A stretch of DNA of 64,000 bases from Labia minor. Taxonomy: Eukaryota > Arthropoda > Insecta > Dermaptera > Spongiphoridae. Shown piece by piece: positions 46,581 through 59,608 of this stretch. The notes under the pieces are model-generated. The model did not search any database, was not told the origin of the DNA, and was given only the letters and a program-made list of their open reading frames with translations. The stretch lies in the NCBI GenBank assembly GCA_963082975.1, contig OY720344.1:83688053-83752052 (forward strand), read 5' to 3'. The position numbers were made by a program, and so were the translations under genes. Each line of letters begins with the position of its first letter. Position 1 is the first letter of the stretch.

Positions 46581-47284
46581 CTGGAAAATGGAACACCCGC
46601 AGCTCAAGTCAGGAGTTACCTAAGATTCTAATTTCTTTTTTATTTTTCATCATTTGAGGTACCCTTCACCTCAGAAAAATTTGGTTACCTTACTCCTTGT
46701 ATTTTAGGCTCTGGAGTTTTTTGCGTACGGACGGACACTGTCGTATTAAATATATAGATATCATTTAAATTATTAAATTATTTAATTTAATTTATTGTAA
46801 AAGTTCTCATTTTAATAAATTAGATCATATTTATTGAATATTTGAATTGAACTATTTTTAAATGAATAAGAGTATCAATTAAAGAAAGATTTTTTTTTTA
46901 AAAACTATATTTAATAATTTTGACAATTTTCGAGAACACAAAGACATAGTATATGTACAATTTTGTTAGTATAAGAAGATAAATTTTATATTTTTATATT
47001 GAAGAATATAATATTTTAATCTTCTGCAATTATAATTGTTCATTTGTATTTTTTTGTTAATAACTTTATGGACAGTTTTTGTTAATCTCAGGAAAGTTAT
47101 ATAAATATCAAAGAGAATTCTTTTTAGAAATAAAATTATTAAAATTTAAATAAATGTTAATAAAAAAAAAATAAAATAATAATAATATTCATATAAATAT
47201 AATATTCATATAATAATGTTTTTCAAAGCGATTCTGAAACATTGTAATTAATTACTTTAGGAAAAAAGTAATTAATATGATTTT
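46581..47284. other. Repeat fragment and AT-rich DNA
   Basis: At 46585-46760 a GC-richer fragment ends GCGTACGGACGGACACTGTC and then AAATATATAGAT, which looks like the terminus of another rolling-circle or similar repeat. No second end was found. The remainder up to the HINE-A start is AT-rich. Confidence 0.3.
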
Positions 47285-49167
47285 TTTTATCCCGACAGAG
47301 ATATTGAGATTACGAAAATTTTCGATGTTGAGTTTTTCATGTTTTCATACGTTTTGAAGGTTATTGAGTCATTTTCACTAAGGTTGAAAAAAAAGTCTGT
47401 GTGTGTGTGTGTTAAGTTTGGTACACGGACATTATTCAAAATTCGTAGTTTTCTATCAACTTTTGAGAAATGTAGCTCATCCGGAAGTGGGTCACCACCA
47501 CGTTTTGATTTTTTTTCCTCTAAAGTGACCGTAAAAATAAAGATATGTTTGAGAGTTTTTCACATTATTAAAAATTGTTTAAAACTGCTATATATAGAAT
47601 TTCAGCTTGATTTAATCGCTGAAAGTACGAGAATTAATTTTTTAACACTGCAAATCACGCGCCAACACGTGACGGTCAACAAAGAGCCAAACATGTGCTG
47701 GTTTAATAAATATTATTTACTAGCTGCTCAGAGCTCCTTCGTCGCTCTTCACATCTAGACGGGGGCTCCGCCCCCTGTACCCCCGAGTGGTACATAGTAT
47801 TTGGTTGAAAGTAGTAAAAGGTTTTCATCCATTTTGTTTCAAACAATGTATAAAATAAAACATTCATTTCTTATTGTGTGATTATTTAAAATATATTTTA
47901 ATTTATTTAGTAAATTAATTATATATATTATTATTGAATATGTTATATCTATCTACTTGAAAGTTCTTGACAGCTCCAACCACATTTCTCCAAGTGTCCC
48001 CGGTGACCTCATCTTTCTTTGGCCAATAAATGCTGGAAAGAATAATCTGAATCTACTCTCATCTCCCAGGGTCATAGACCATGCGTGGCTCAACGGTACT
48101 CGAAAGTTCTTGGCAGCTACAACCACATTTCTCCAAGTGTCCTTATCCTGAACCTCTGTTCCATCTCTCGTACGTCATTCCCTCATCTTTCTTTGGCCCA
48201 TAAATGCTGGGGAGAATCCTATATTCTCAAATACTCTGAATCCACTCTCATCTCCTAAGATCATAGACCATGTCTCACACTCATATAATACAACAGACAA
48301 AATAATTGTTTTATATATTTTAATTTTCATTCCCTTTTATAATAATTTTGATGAGATAAGCCTCTTTACTGCATGATAACAGGCGTTTCCCGATTGCAAC
48401 TTCGATTTAAATTCTTCTCAAATATTATTATCCTTCGTGATTACATTCAATTTTTCTGCATATTCAAATTCTACAATTTGTATGTTAATACTGCTCCTGT
48501 TTGTTTCTAAATATATTTATTTATCATTATTAATTTCAAACCTCATCTCTTTTCCTACCTCGATTAATTTTTCCTCGCTATCTGTAATTGTAATTGCCGA
48601 ATCTCCTATTATATTTAAGTCGTCTGGGTCACCTAATATTTTACAATTGATTTCCGCATCTTACTCTTTCTTTACTACCTTCAAGATATATTTTAAGATC
48701 AAAATTTGAAAAAGTTTATCCGGATCTATTGAGTCATGCGTAGGTTTTACTAAAGTCAACAAATAATTAGTGAACAGAGATATTGAATTCGCGGTTTTTT
48801 TAATATCTGTCATAATGAAAATATCTTAATTAATGTTGATCGATTTGGCCTGAACCCTCAATGATAGAGTTATATACATTGTGTAAAATGAGTCCGCCAG
48901 TCAGTGGGCCACGCCTGGCTCTTGAATGAACAACACGGAGAACTATATATAAACTTTAAAAAATTAAATTCTGCGGTTTTATTGATTAGATATTAATAAA
49001 ATCTATAGCCTATGTTACCATAGAGGTATATAAGAATATTGTGATGTAATTTCATAGAAATCGTTTCTTATTTTTTGATGTTTATAATTCTAAATTACCG
49101 GTAAAGTGTCGGTTAAGTAGGAAATTTCTTTTTTGTTTGTTTCTATGACAGCAAAAAAGTAAACAAA

Positions 49168-49198
<31 letters not shown>

Positions 49199-49346
49199 CA
49201 TACATACATACATACATACAAACAGTCTCCTTTATATATATAGATTAATTTTAATTTATAATTTAATTAATTAAATTTAATTTAAATATAATATATGTTA
49301 TTTAACCCAATTCAAATTGCGAGATAGTCGTGTTGAGACACTACAG
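47285..49346 (+). mobile_element. HINE-A copy split by a Helitron
   Basis: Left part 47285-47719 begins with the decayed subterminal repeat ATCCCGACAGAGATATTGAG, includes a GTGTGTGTGT core and ends at AATAAATATTATTTA. The right part 49245-49346 resumes TTAATTTTAATTTATAATTT and ends GCGAGATAGTCGTGTTGAGA, with a mutated hairpin and CACTACAG. The two parts join exactly as in the copy at 59459-60679. Confidence 0.85.
47720..49244 (-). mobile_element. Helitron, both ends present, inserted between A and T
   Basis: 1525 bp. On the minus strand it starts TCTATATATATAAAGGAGAC and ends with CTAG. The GC hairpin before the end is decayed here (GAGCGACGAAGGAGCTC). The host bases are A on the left (47719) and T on the right (49245), with no duplication, the Helitron hallmark. 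An expanded CATA tract (about 49167-49220) lies near the start. The interior carries minus-strand remnants of non-LTR reverse transcriptase, such as REEFKSKLQSGNACYHAVKR. It has no Rep/helicase and is non-autonomous. Confidence 0.85.
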
Positions 49347-49359
49347 ATTTTTTTTTAAA

Positions 49360-49690
49360 TGTGATATTGTATATACCAGGTGGACAAGCCGTTGATTATA
49401 TAAAATATTGTTCAGCCTGTCGGACCACCTTTGCCACTAATGAAGGAGTTAAAAAAAGAATTCTCAACTCTTTCACACGGGGAATAAAACAAATTATTTG
49501 GGAAAGGAACCCTTAAATATACTTCACCAAAGAGTGCAGTACGTTTGACTATTAGCGCTTAGGAGAATCACGTTGAACATCCAAAATCTTAAAGCAATAA
49601 CAAATTAAATTAATCAAATATCCGATGCTAACATATGGGCCTGCAAAGGAAAGATTAGGTTCACTTTTTCTAAAATAAAAGATAAGTGTT
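49360..49690. other. Unassigned repeat-like stretch
   Basis: Moderately GC-rich. A plus-strand frame reads GGQAVDYIKYCSACRTTF, with a CxxC pair, and stops shortly after. No family is recognised. It adjoins the possible fossil terminal repeat at 49690-50102 and may be part of the same old element. Confidence 0.2.
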
Positions 49691-50102
49691 CGTTGCCACG
49701 CTATAAAATGTATTTAATTAAAGAAAAATTAATATAAAGTAAAGAAACTAAAATAAAATTAAAATATAAAAATAAAAGAAATAAATGCTGGCTAATACTC
49801 AGCTAAAACAAACAAATTACAAAAATATAGTAATAATAAATGAAACACAGTGTCTCCACGTGTTTTTACAACGAAATGGCGAATTTACACCTAAAAAGCG
49901 TGGAAAAGATATCCACTTCTAAAAGATACAAGTTATCAACATGAAGTCCCACAAGCAAGTCCTAAAAGCAAGTGAGAGAGATCACCTCTGCTACCACAAC
50001 GCTAGCCGTTGGCGCCATTAGCCAAAATCGAGCATGGTGATTGGCTGTGAGGAGTCATGTGACCCCAACTAGTGGCGTTAAGGTAGCCACTAAACTCAAC
50101 AC
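49690..50102 (-). mobile_element. Possible fossil LTR (solo or end of a broken LTR element)
   Basis: A block of distinct composition. On the minus strand it starts TGTTGAGTTTAGTGGC, has a GC-richer first half and an AT-rich second half, and is followed by a GTGGCAACGAAC segment. That layout resembles a long terminal repeat. No second copy, target duplication or coding region was recognised, so family and age are unknown and the element is certainly broken. The frame at 50002-50256 is not a gene. Confidence 0.2.
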
Positions 50103-50223
50103 ATGGCATACCAATATAATAAAAAAAACATGCATATTTAAAAAGGAAAAAATTACAAAAATTATATAAAAATAAATTGACCTTAAAAATAAATAAATCT
50201 AAATCAGGGAGCGGCGTTAACAC

Positions 50224-50460
50224 CAGGCCTTCTTTATCTATGGGTCGCGACCCCAAAGGGTGTCGCGTAGCAAAATTCTGGGGTCGCGAGAGATTTTATT
50301 GTCAAATATTTAATTTTAATTTTAGATTTATAATATAAATATAAATATAAATATAATATAAATTTATAATATAAATAAAATTTTATATGTATGTATATTG
50401 TTACCTAATAAATAAATCATCAAAATATATTTATATATCTTTCTTTTATATTTATACGGG
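50224..50460 (+). mobile_element. hAT-like MITE fragment
   Basis: Starts CAGGCCTTCTTTATCTATGG followed by GTCGCGACCCC, a common hAT terminal sequence. A related GGGGTCGC lies near 50459-50466. Neither a clean right terminus nor a target duplication was found, so the extent is uncertain. Confidence 0.4.
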
Positions 50461-50838
50461 GTCGCCAGGAAAGTCACACTGTCCGGTTGTCCGGTTGTTT
50501 GTTGGTTTGTCCGCGGCATTTTATAATCGATATTTCAACAACTTCTCGTCATTCAATCAACTTGAAATTTTGCATACGCGCTTGCTCCTGCTAATAATAC
50601 ACGAATCAATTGAAAAATCCACTGAATTATTTATCTATTAGTGGTAATTAATTATAAATTTTCATATGCGGAATATGGGATAGTTCACTATTTCAATCAT
50701 AGATGGCGATAGCAGTTCTATTAAAATTAAATTAAATGTCAAACTATTCTGTGGTTGTAAAAAAATGTTACACATGTTATTAATAAGAAATATTTAAAAT
50801 AACGACTACATTTATTTACGTACGACTAAAAAGTATAA

Positions 50839-51118
50839 AATAAATTTAAGTAAAAAGAAATCTTTTTAAAAAACACACTTTACTTAAAATTGCACTAAAA
50901 AGTAAAAAATAAAATCACTGTAAAGTGTGTGCGCTCAAATTATAATAACACCGTAAAACATTTGCTTCCACTATTATGTGATTATGATTATAATTTGATA
51001 ATGATTTGTTATTATAATTTGAGCGCACACACTTTACAGTGATTTTATTTTTTACTTTTTAGTGCAATTTTAAGTAAAGTGTGTTTTTTAAAAAGATTTC
51101 TTTTTACTTAAATTTATT
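50839..51118. repeat. Long near-perfect palindrome (foldback)
   Basis: Arms of about 112 bp (50839-50950 and 51007-51118) are exact or nearly exact inverted copies, separated by a 56-bp loop. The arms contain ACTGTAAAGTGTGTGCGCTC and its complement. No coding sequence and no clear target duplication. A transcript would form one very long hairpin. It may be a foldback MITE or a source of hairpin small RNAs. Confidence 0.85.
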
Positions 51119-51629
51119 AAATGTGTGTTATTCTTTTTATATTCTTATTATTTATGGTAATATTAAGATTCTAAAATTTTTATCAAATAATTATTTTATA
51201 TTTTCTTATAATTTTTATAAACAATATATAATTATACTTGCTCTTTATAAATCATTTAATTCTTATTAATTTAAATTTAAATTTTAATAATACTATGACA
51301 TGATCGATGACTCATTATATCAAATGAAAAAGAGAAATGCGATTCTCATTGTCTTCATTCACACATGCCTCTTTCTGATAGCTAAGATATAAAAATATTT
51401 TTTAATTTTTTTATAGAAAATTTTTAACAATTTAGAGATTATATGCCTTAAATATGTTCTTTTTAAGTTCCTAAATGCTCCATTAAACAGATATAAACTT
51501 TGACCTTAATATATTTTAATATGTATAGTAACAAAAAAAATGTAAATGTCAGGATGGGGCGGTGTTGTCGGGCAATCAGTCGGTTGAGAAAGTACATTGT
51601 CATTGCGTTTACTTTTTTCCGTCACTGTA

Positions 51630-51975
51630 CTACATGGACTGAAAAGTTCCGGGATTTTTCAATAGGTCTTGATTAAACATTGTTTTTTAATGGGAAAAAC
51701 TTGTGAACAATCATTGCACTGTTTGCAGGAATGTTATCCAACATCTGCTCCTTCGAGAACAACAGTTTATCAAGACGCGATATTCCTGTTTTTCCATTTT
51801 TCTTATGAAGGTGAAAGTAGCGTCACTCAAACGACTGTAGCTTGTAAACGAATGGACGAAATGTCATGATACTTCATACTTAAACTAGTGACAGATGAGC
51901 CTCTCGAAATAAGTCATGTTTATTTTCTAGTGGCGTCACCTATTGAAAAATCCCGGAACTTTTCAGCCCATATAG
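51630..51975 (+). mobile_element. Mariner deletion derivative
   Basis: Terminal inverted repeats of about 38 bp starting CTACATGGACTGAAAAGTTC (right end, as complement, CTATATGGGCTGAAAAGTTC), with two mismatches. Flanked by TA on each side (51628-51629 and 51976-51977). Inside, a short plus-strand frame from 51669 reads FLMGKTCEQSLHCLQECYPT then SAPSRTTVYQ, which matches the N-terminal helix-turn-helix of mariner transposases. The catalytic DDD part is deleted. The element is 346 bp and cannot move without a transposase from elsewhere. Confidence 0.88.
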
Positions 51976-52077
51976 TATATACACCTATACTTGTAAAAGA
52001 GAATGATAAATTTTTATATTAAAATTTTCAAGAGAATTTTATAATTTTCATTAAAATAAATATTTTTAAAAAATACC

Positions 52078-52197
52078 CAGGGTTGTGGAGTCATGTAAAA
52101 AATGATCAGCTCTGGCCCCGGCTTAATTAAATGCGGATTTAATAGAAGTTGGAACCGGAGCAGGAGCTGATCAATTTGTTGAGGCTTCACTGCTCTG
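52078..52197. mobile_element. hAT-type MITE, 120 bp, diverged
   Basis: Termini CAGGGTTGTGGAGTCATG and GAGGCTTCACTGCTCTG are imperfect inverted repeats. Inner GATCAGCTCTGG and GGAGCTGATCAATT are also inverted. Flanks AAAATACC and AAATTATC agree at 6 of 8. Non-coding. Confidence 0.6.
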
Positions 52198-52479
52198 AAA
52201 TTATCAATTATTTTGTTTAAAAAAATGTAATATACAAGTATTTTATATGAATGATTTTTTTTATTATTTACAAAAAATGATTTTTATTTACATAAATTAA
52301 AACAATAAAAAAGTAATTATATATAGACTAGTATAAATAATTAAATATAATAATAAGAAGAAAAATAATGACATGGATTAATAATACTTGATGTTTGCTG
52401 AATTGATTGCAATGCACATTGAGATAACATATCTTGTCAATTCTTTTTTTGAAATAGTTAATATATTGAAAATAGTTAA

Positions 52480-53642
52480 TTATGAATTGTTGTTGTCTGG
52501 CTTGTAGGCTCGATAGGCAAGATTCTGAGCCTGTTCTTGAGAGTCGTCACGGAAAGCAACAGGTTGCTTGAGATTAGTGGCATCCCTTGCGTAGACATCG
52601 CCCTGTCGGTAGAGGCTATAGCTTTGTCGGTCATGCTCACCGCTGTAACAGGAAATAATGCTCAATTTATTCTTTTCCTGGGATTAAACAAAGAAATAAA
52701 TATTATATATATATATATTAAATTAAATTTAAGAAAACAAAAGATTTAAGTTGTTAAAGTAGCCAGATATGAGCAAAGGAGGGAAATATATTATAAACAA
52801 ATATTGTTTTTAAATTTATGTGAATACAAATTATTATTTGTTTAATAATAGATTAGTTTATAACTATAAGCACAAATAAAAGCCCTATAAAATGGTTAGT
52901 TAGTTTAGAAATGAGAAAAAATTTTATTTTCGCCTATCTCGAAACAAAATAAAAATTATAATTTATTATATTTTAAATTTTATTCTGATTATAATAAAAA
53001 AATTAATTAATTTATCAATATATAAAAAAACGTTGAACACCTTTGATAAATAGTATAAGTTTTACCTTAAAATCGTACCCAATTATCAAAATTATAACAT
53101 TAGTGAGTTTAAGAGGTGTTTGATCCGATATAATTTGTTTCTTTCATAATACGAGTATATTGTGTATAAACGAACGATGTAGGTTTGGAAAAAAGGATAT
53201 ATGCAAATAAAAAAGATTTTAGGAGATCAGTATGATCTTATAAGATTTTGAATGAGATAATGTTATTTATAATATATTATATAGGAATAGAAATTTACTG
53301 TATCAAAAAATGTATTAAGGCCAAACCAAGCCACCAGCCATGTCATTTCCATTATATTGTTTTTTGCAGCAAATTATTATTATTTCTATATGTTATGTTC
53401 GTTTAAATTTCCGTATTTTTACGAGAAGTTATTTCAAAGCTTCAAAACGGAGTAAGTTAAATATTACCGATTCATTCAACTCAAAATTCCAATATTGAAT
53501 TCTAGTCACACAAACTATATAAGACCCAAAAATATGAATTCTCTGCTTTAAAACTCCCTTGAAAATGATGCCAATATGGGCGACGAAAGGACTAACAATA
53601 AAACAAGAAAAACTTCTCATAATATTGGTAAATGTATATTTT

Positions 53643-53675
<33 letters not shown>

Positions 53676-56600
53676 TATTTATAAACTGTTATTAAACTAT
53701 TGTTTAAAGTTTTTATAATTTTGTGGATGTAAATATTAATTAATTAATTTTATTTTGGTATTTTGAAGCAAAGTCCACAAAGATTAACAAACAAATAAAA
53801 TAATAAACAATATTGGAATCCAATATTAGAAACAATAAGAACTTAGTTGGAATTAATAATTATTTTTATACTATACATAATCAATCAATAATAATTGTCA
53901 ATATAGAAAATTGATTGAAATGTATAATGACAACTCCTATATTACTTTTAAAAATTACCAAATTTTAAGGTGACCATTTTTCTAATATCTTCCTTAAATT
54001 TAATTTTGGTCGATTTGGCCTAAATCCGGATTTCATAATCTCCTAATTTTTCCTCTGCATATGTTTGTAATGTTGGTAAGAGAAATTTCCTTGTAGATAT
54101 TACAGTCCGTTCTTAAAAAGTGGGATTCTAATATGATCTTTTCTTTATAGCAAGAACTAACTTGTGCATACACTATACTAAAGGTTTCGCATTATATGTA
54201 ACCTCGGTTCTTCTAAATTAATTTCGACGGAGTCTACCGCTAGTGTTTCTGTTCTATTACTTCCATTTGAGTTTAATAATTTTTACCGACCGACGATAGT
54301 AAGGGAGGTATTGTTTTCACACCAAATTTCACATGTGGAGATTTTTACATATCTCCACGAATCATGCATTTTCTTAACAGAAAAAAGTATTTTTAGCATG
54401 ATGTCTGTCCGTCCGTCCGTCCGTCCGTATAGATGTGTACAGCCTGAACGGCTCAACCGATTTTGATGAAATTTGGTATATTTACTTAATGCATCAGTGG
54501 GATGAATTGATCAACTTTTGGTGCAAATCCGGAAACCGGAAGTGGTAGTATTAGCGATCGACGATAGGAAGGGAAGGGTTATTTTCACACCAAATTTCAC
54601 ATGAGGAGATTTTTTTATATATCACCACGAATCATGCATTTTCTTAACAGAAAAAAGTATTTTTAGCATGATGTCTGTCCGTGCGTCCGTCCGTCCTTCC
54701 GTCTGTCCGTATAGATGTGTACAGCCTGAACGGCTCAACCGATTTTGATGAAATTTGGTATATTTATTTAATGCATCAGTGGGATGAATTGATCAACTTT
54801 TGGTACAAATCCGGAAACCGGAAGTGGTAGTATTAGCGATCGACGATAGGAAGGGAAGGGTTATTTTCACACCAAATTTCACATGAGGAGATTTTTTTAC
54901 ATATCACCACGAATGTATTGGTTTTATCCTCGGGAAAAATCATCCTTATTATGTTTTTCTTAATTTAAAATTATATGACATCACCCAGCCCTTCATGACG
55001 TCACAGCCTCGGGTAACGCCGGGTAACGCCAGCTACTTCAGCTATATATTATAAATAAAATAAAATTAAAAATATTTATGTTCTATCCATATCTGTTTTT
55101 TATTACATTAATAGATATATTAAAATTATTTGAAATTGTTTCTGTAGCTGTACATAACACTCAGTCCCACACCAAGACCTCCGCCTCCTGCATCCAGGAA
55201 CACTACACGCCACTTTATTCACGTCAACGGTCCATCTGGCCAAAAAATTCACTTTACCATATACCCAACTTAAAATATGGTATAGTTGTTAAAATACGTA
55301 GGTACTTGGTTTAAAATATCTAAAATTATAATACTTAGAAATTTGAACTTAAAAGGTTAATTTATATATTTAAATAATAATTATAATTATACAATTAATC
55401 TAGTGTTATGTACAGCACGAAAACCTGCCAAGTTCAAATTTCTAAGTATTATAATTTTAGATATTTTAAACCATGTGTACCTACGTATTTTAACAACTAT
55501 ACCATATTTTAAGTTGGGTGTATGGTAAAGTGAATTTCGGCCAGATGGACCGTTGACATGAATAAAGTGGCGTGCCTGGATGCAGGAGCCGGAGGACTGG
55601 GTGTGGTGGCGATTCTTTGGAATGCCAAATGTTAACCAGTGGATCAGGCTGTTGATAAAAATGATTATGAATGATTTTGAAGTGCATCTAAACTTGGCAT
55701 TGGGATGGATTTGAACCCTTTTTTAGGCAAACAAATAACCGATAGGAACTTGGCCCCCTTTTTAACAGGTATGTTTTTGATTAGATTTCAATACTTTTTT
55801 TTAAGAAAGCTTCCTATTTTTTACTTTTTGTGCCGCGCCCGCGTCCATTCTTAGCCTTTGAAGTAATTTTGTGTTTAAAAAAATTGCAAATTTTTTTAAA
55901 TTAAAATTATATTTGTTTATATATTAAATATAATAATTTTATTTGTTCTTTTATTTTATAGTTCTGAATTTCCAACTTGTATTGAATAATAAATAATTAG
56001 AACTATTAGTTAATTCATTGAAAATTATATAGAAACTGTTAAGTTATAACAATAAAAATAAACAAACTAATTAATTTAAATTATAAAGTAAAATGGTTTA
56101 ACACTATTATATATATTTATAATTTAGACCTAACGCTACTTGTATAGGTAAAATGTCACTTCCGGTAGTCAGATCATGATGAAATTTGGTATCTGAATTT
56201 TTTTCATATTTTTAAATCTATATACAAAATAGGAAGCAAATATCTCGAAGCAAACTGGTACTTTACTTGAAAGGTAAACGCAACCAGTGTAGGTAAAGTA
56301 CCACTTCCGGTTAACCGATTTTGACGAAATTTTAAAAGAAATCTACAAACTGTGAATAATATCGGTGTACCAAATTTCGAAGTCCTAGCTTGATTAGTTT
56401 CTGACAAAACCAATGAATTCGTTTGAATTCGTTAAAATCGCATTGATATTCGATTATAACAACTCAAGCTTGATCGATTTCCTAAATTTCATAATTTTTT
56501 GTTAACCTACTTATAACACACGACCTGTATGCCAAATTTCATAGCGCTAGGACAATTGGAAATACCCTAAGAATTTTGTTGACCAATCAGTGAATCAGTT

Positions 56601-59575
56601 CCAAAATAAGCTATTTTCACAGGGTCATATTTCAGGATCTACTGAAGCTATAACTATGAAATTTGGCATCCTGCTTTAGTTCTAGTATATGACTACGTAG
56701 ATAAAATTTTATCTCTGTACTTGCAATAGGCACTGAGATACAGGGGGGTCAAAAGTGACTCCAAACCATTCGTGTAAATATACTTACGGCATGCGCGCGG
56801 CTTGCTGGAACTTGGCCGGCGCACTGCCGTGCGCATAGATGTCTTAACATTTATAAATTCTATATTTATAATTGCGATGGCTACTGATTTTCTAAAAGCC
56901 TGTTCCCAGTTGCCTTTCAAAGACGCTGTAATACAGATTATATACACACAAATATCTGAAACTGATATTTAAGAAAAAATGTGAAATTTTGAATTCAAAT
57001 CTTTAGGTTGAAAACATAGAAGAAGCTATAAAAATATAATTATTCAATTATTCATGGGAAAATGATCGAAATACAGCCAAATTAACCTCGAGGTACAACG
57101 ATTACAAAGCAAAGAATACGATAGTAAATATACTTAGTTAATAGAGGTAATTATAAATTTGATTATACATTTTCATTCATTACTAATTGTAAAATGAAAT
57201 CATTTTTACAAAATAATAAATTAGTGTTATATTATTAAATTAAATTAAATTATTAGTTCTTTTTTCTTGATATAAAATAAATAAAACCTTTATCTGAAGA
57301 GCTTTTAAAATGATTAAGATAAACAATAAATAAAATCATACCTACGTATCTTACGTAAATGGAAGTGAAATACCGAGTATTTATTTATTATTTTTTTAGG
57401 AGGAAAAAAAAATAAATTTTTTAATTTAATTAAAATTATTAATCATAAGCAGATGGGAAATATTTATTTTTACCTTTTTTTAGTAGATAATATTATTAAT
57501 TAAAACAAAAAGGAAGAAATTAAAAAAAAATTAAAAAATTAAAAATATTAATAATTTAAAAAAAAATTATAAATTTTAATATTAATTAATTGATTATTTT
57601 ATTTTGTGGTTGTTTTCAGCGGTCAACGCCCTTTTATCTAACGGCCCAGAGATTGTGCTCTCCCTGATCTAAATGAAATTCAAAAAAATTATTAATGGTT
57701 TGGTTTCTCTATAATCTAAAAAATTAAAATGAATACCATTTATACGAAGGGGAAATGTTTATGTGGTTCATAATGAAACATTTAATTAAAAATGTCCTAT
57801 AAATGATTCATTTAATTAAGTATAAATAAATTTTCTAAAAAAATACTATTATTATAGTATAGTTTAGAACGTTATTTATGACAATGATGATCATCATAAT
57901 GACGAATAATCAATTTATTATTATATTTTCTTTTTATCATTAAATTTGAAAAGATTTATGGGTAATAACATTTAAAGACAGTAAGATTTAATAAATATAA
58001 AAAAAAAACAAATAATTTTTATTTTATTATCTAATAATTTATCTATTTTTATTATTTATTTAAATAATTTCTTATTTTAACTAAGTTAAATTAAAAATTT
58101 ATTAATATAGTTATTTTTTTGTTATAAATTAAATAGAATACATAATAGAAAGATTTTAATTCTTTCATGTAATTAATTATTCAATTGTGTAGGATTTGCT
58201 CCATTTTCAAATATTTGCTCTATTACAATTTGAACTTTGGCAGAGTTTAACTGAGTCTCAGGCGGATCAATAATATAATATGAACGGGGGGCGGAGCCTC
58301 CTGCCTCCACCAGTCCTGGAATCCCACCCTCGACAATTATCATACATACAAACACCCACCCACATCCGGTCAATCCACATCCACTCAAATATTAGAATTA
58401 TATTCCCTCGTTTTTTAAATTTTGACACTAGTCGAGTGAAATTCAAATGTAAATTCGATACTAAATATTAAATCCATCAACAGCGTGAAGGGTTCTCATC
58501 CAGAGGTGAGGTATCATCGGCCTCAATTTCCATCATTAAGGACCTGTTGAATGTGCCGAGATGAATTCGACTACGAAATCTAGTTGAGGAAAATTGGAAT
58601 GATTATCCATGCCTAACTCACTTTATGCATTTTGAAAATATTTTCTATTGTCCGGTTAACTGAGAAATTATGCTTTATACAAAAAAAAAAATGTAAAAAA
58701 CAAGCGTAAGGGAAGGGCAAGGGAAATAATATCTGTTTTGATTGTATATTAATAGATAACCCAGTGTCATTTTGTATATAATATCTATCTCTGGCTATCT
58801 ATCTTTAGAACATCAATAAAAGAGTAGCGCCTACCATCCCGGTTGCCGACTAATCGGGGCAGAGGTGTTGTAATACCAGTACAACGGTCCCTCTCAATCT
58901 TGATCTTGGAGGCCGCTACTTCTTATTTCAAGTACCTTCCCAATTTTGAGGCGGAGTGAACCTCATACCAGACTCCCTTTACATTTCCAGACCCGGGTCT
59001 TAAACTCATGTCCACAAACGTATTGAACCAAAAACTGCAGTGGAGCTTTTAATTTTTATACGAAAATAAATAATAATAATATATTTTTAAAATATAATGT
59101 TGGTAATAGATTATGGACTCTTATAATTCTAGTCTTGTCACTTGTATCACATTCTTTTTACTATCTCGCCAGATATAATATTGCAATCACGAAAATTTTC
59201 GATGTTGAGATTTTGATGTTTTATACTTTTTGAAGGTCCCTGAGTCTTTTTCATTAAGGTTGAGAAAAATGTCTGTCTATCTCTCTCTCTCTCTCTCTGG
59301 TGTATGTGTGAGTGAATGTAGACAAGATTATGAAAAAGCGGTTTGAGCTAGAATAATGGAATTTGGTACACGCTACACGCATGTTATTCAAAATTCGTAG
59401 TTTGGTATCAACTTTTGAGAAATGTAGCTCATTCGGAAGAGAGCGTGGAGACAGTCCATTTTTACTATCTCGCCGTAGATAGTATTGCGATCACGAAAAT
59501 TTTTGATGTCGAGATTTTGATGTTTTTATACGTTTTGAAGGTTCCTGAATCATTTTCACTAAGGTTGAAAAAAAA

Positions 59576-59608
<33 letters not shown>

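Noticed and set aside
47339-47758. Plus-strand frame of 139 codons
   Set aside because: It spans the HINE-A body, a GT repeat and the Helitron junction, so it cannot be a gene.
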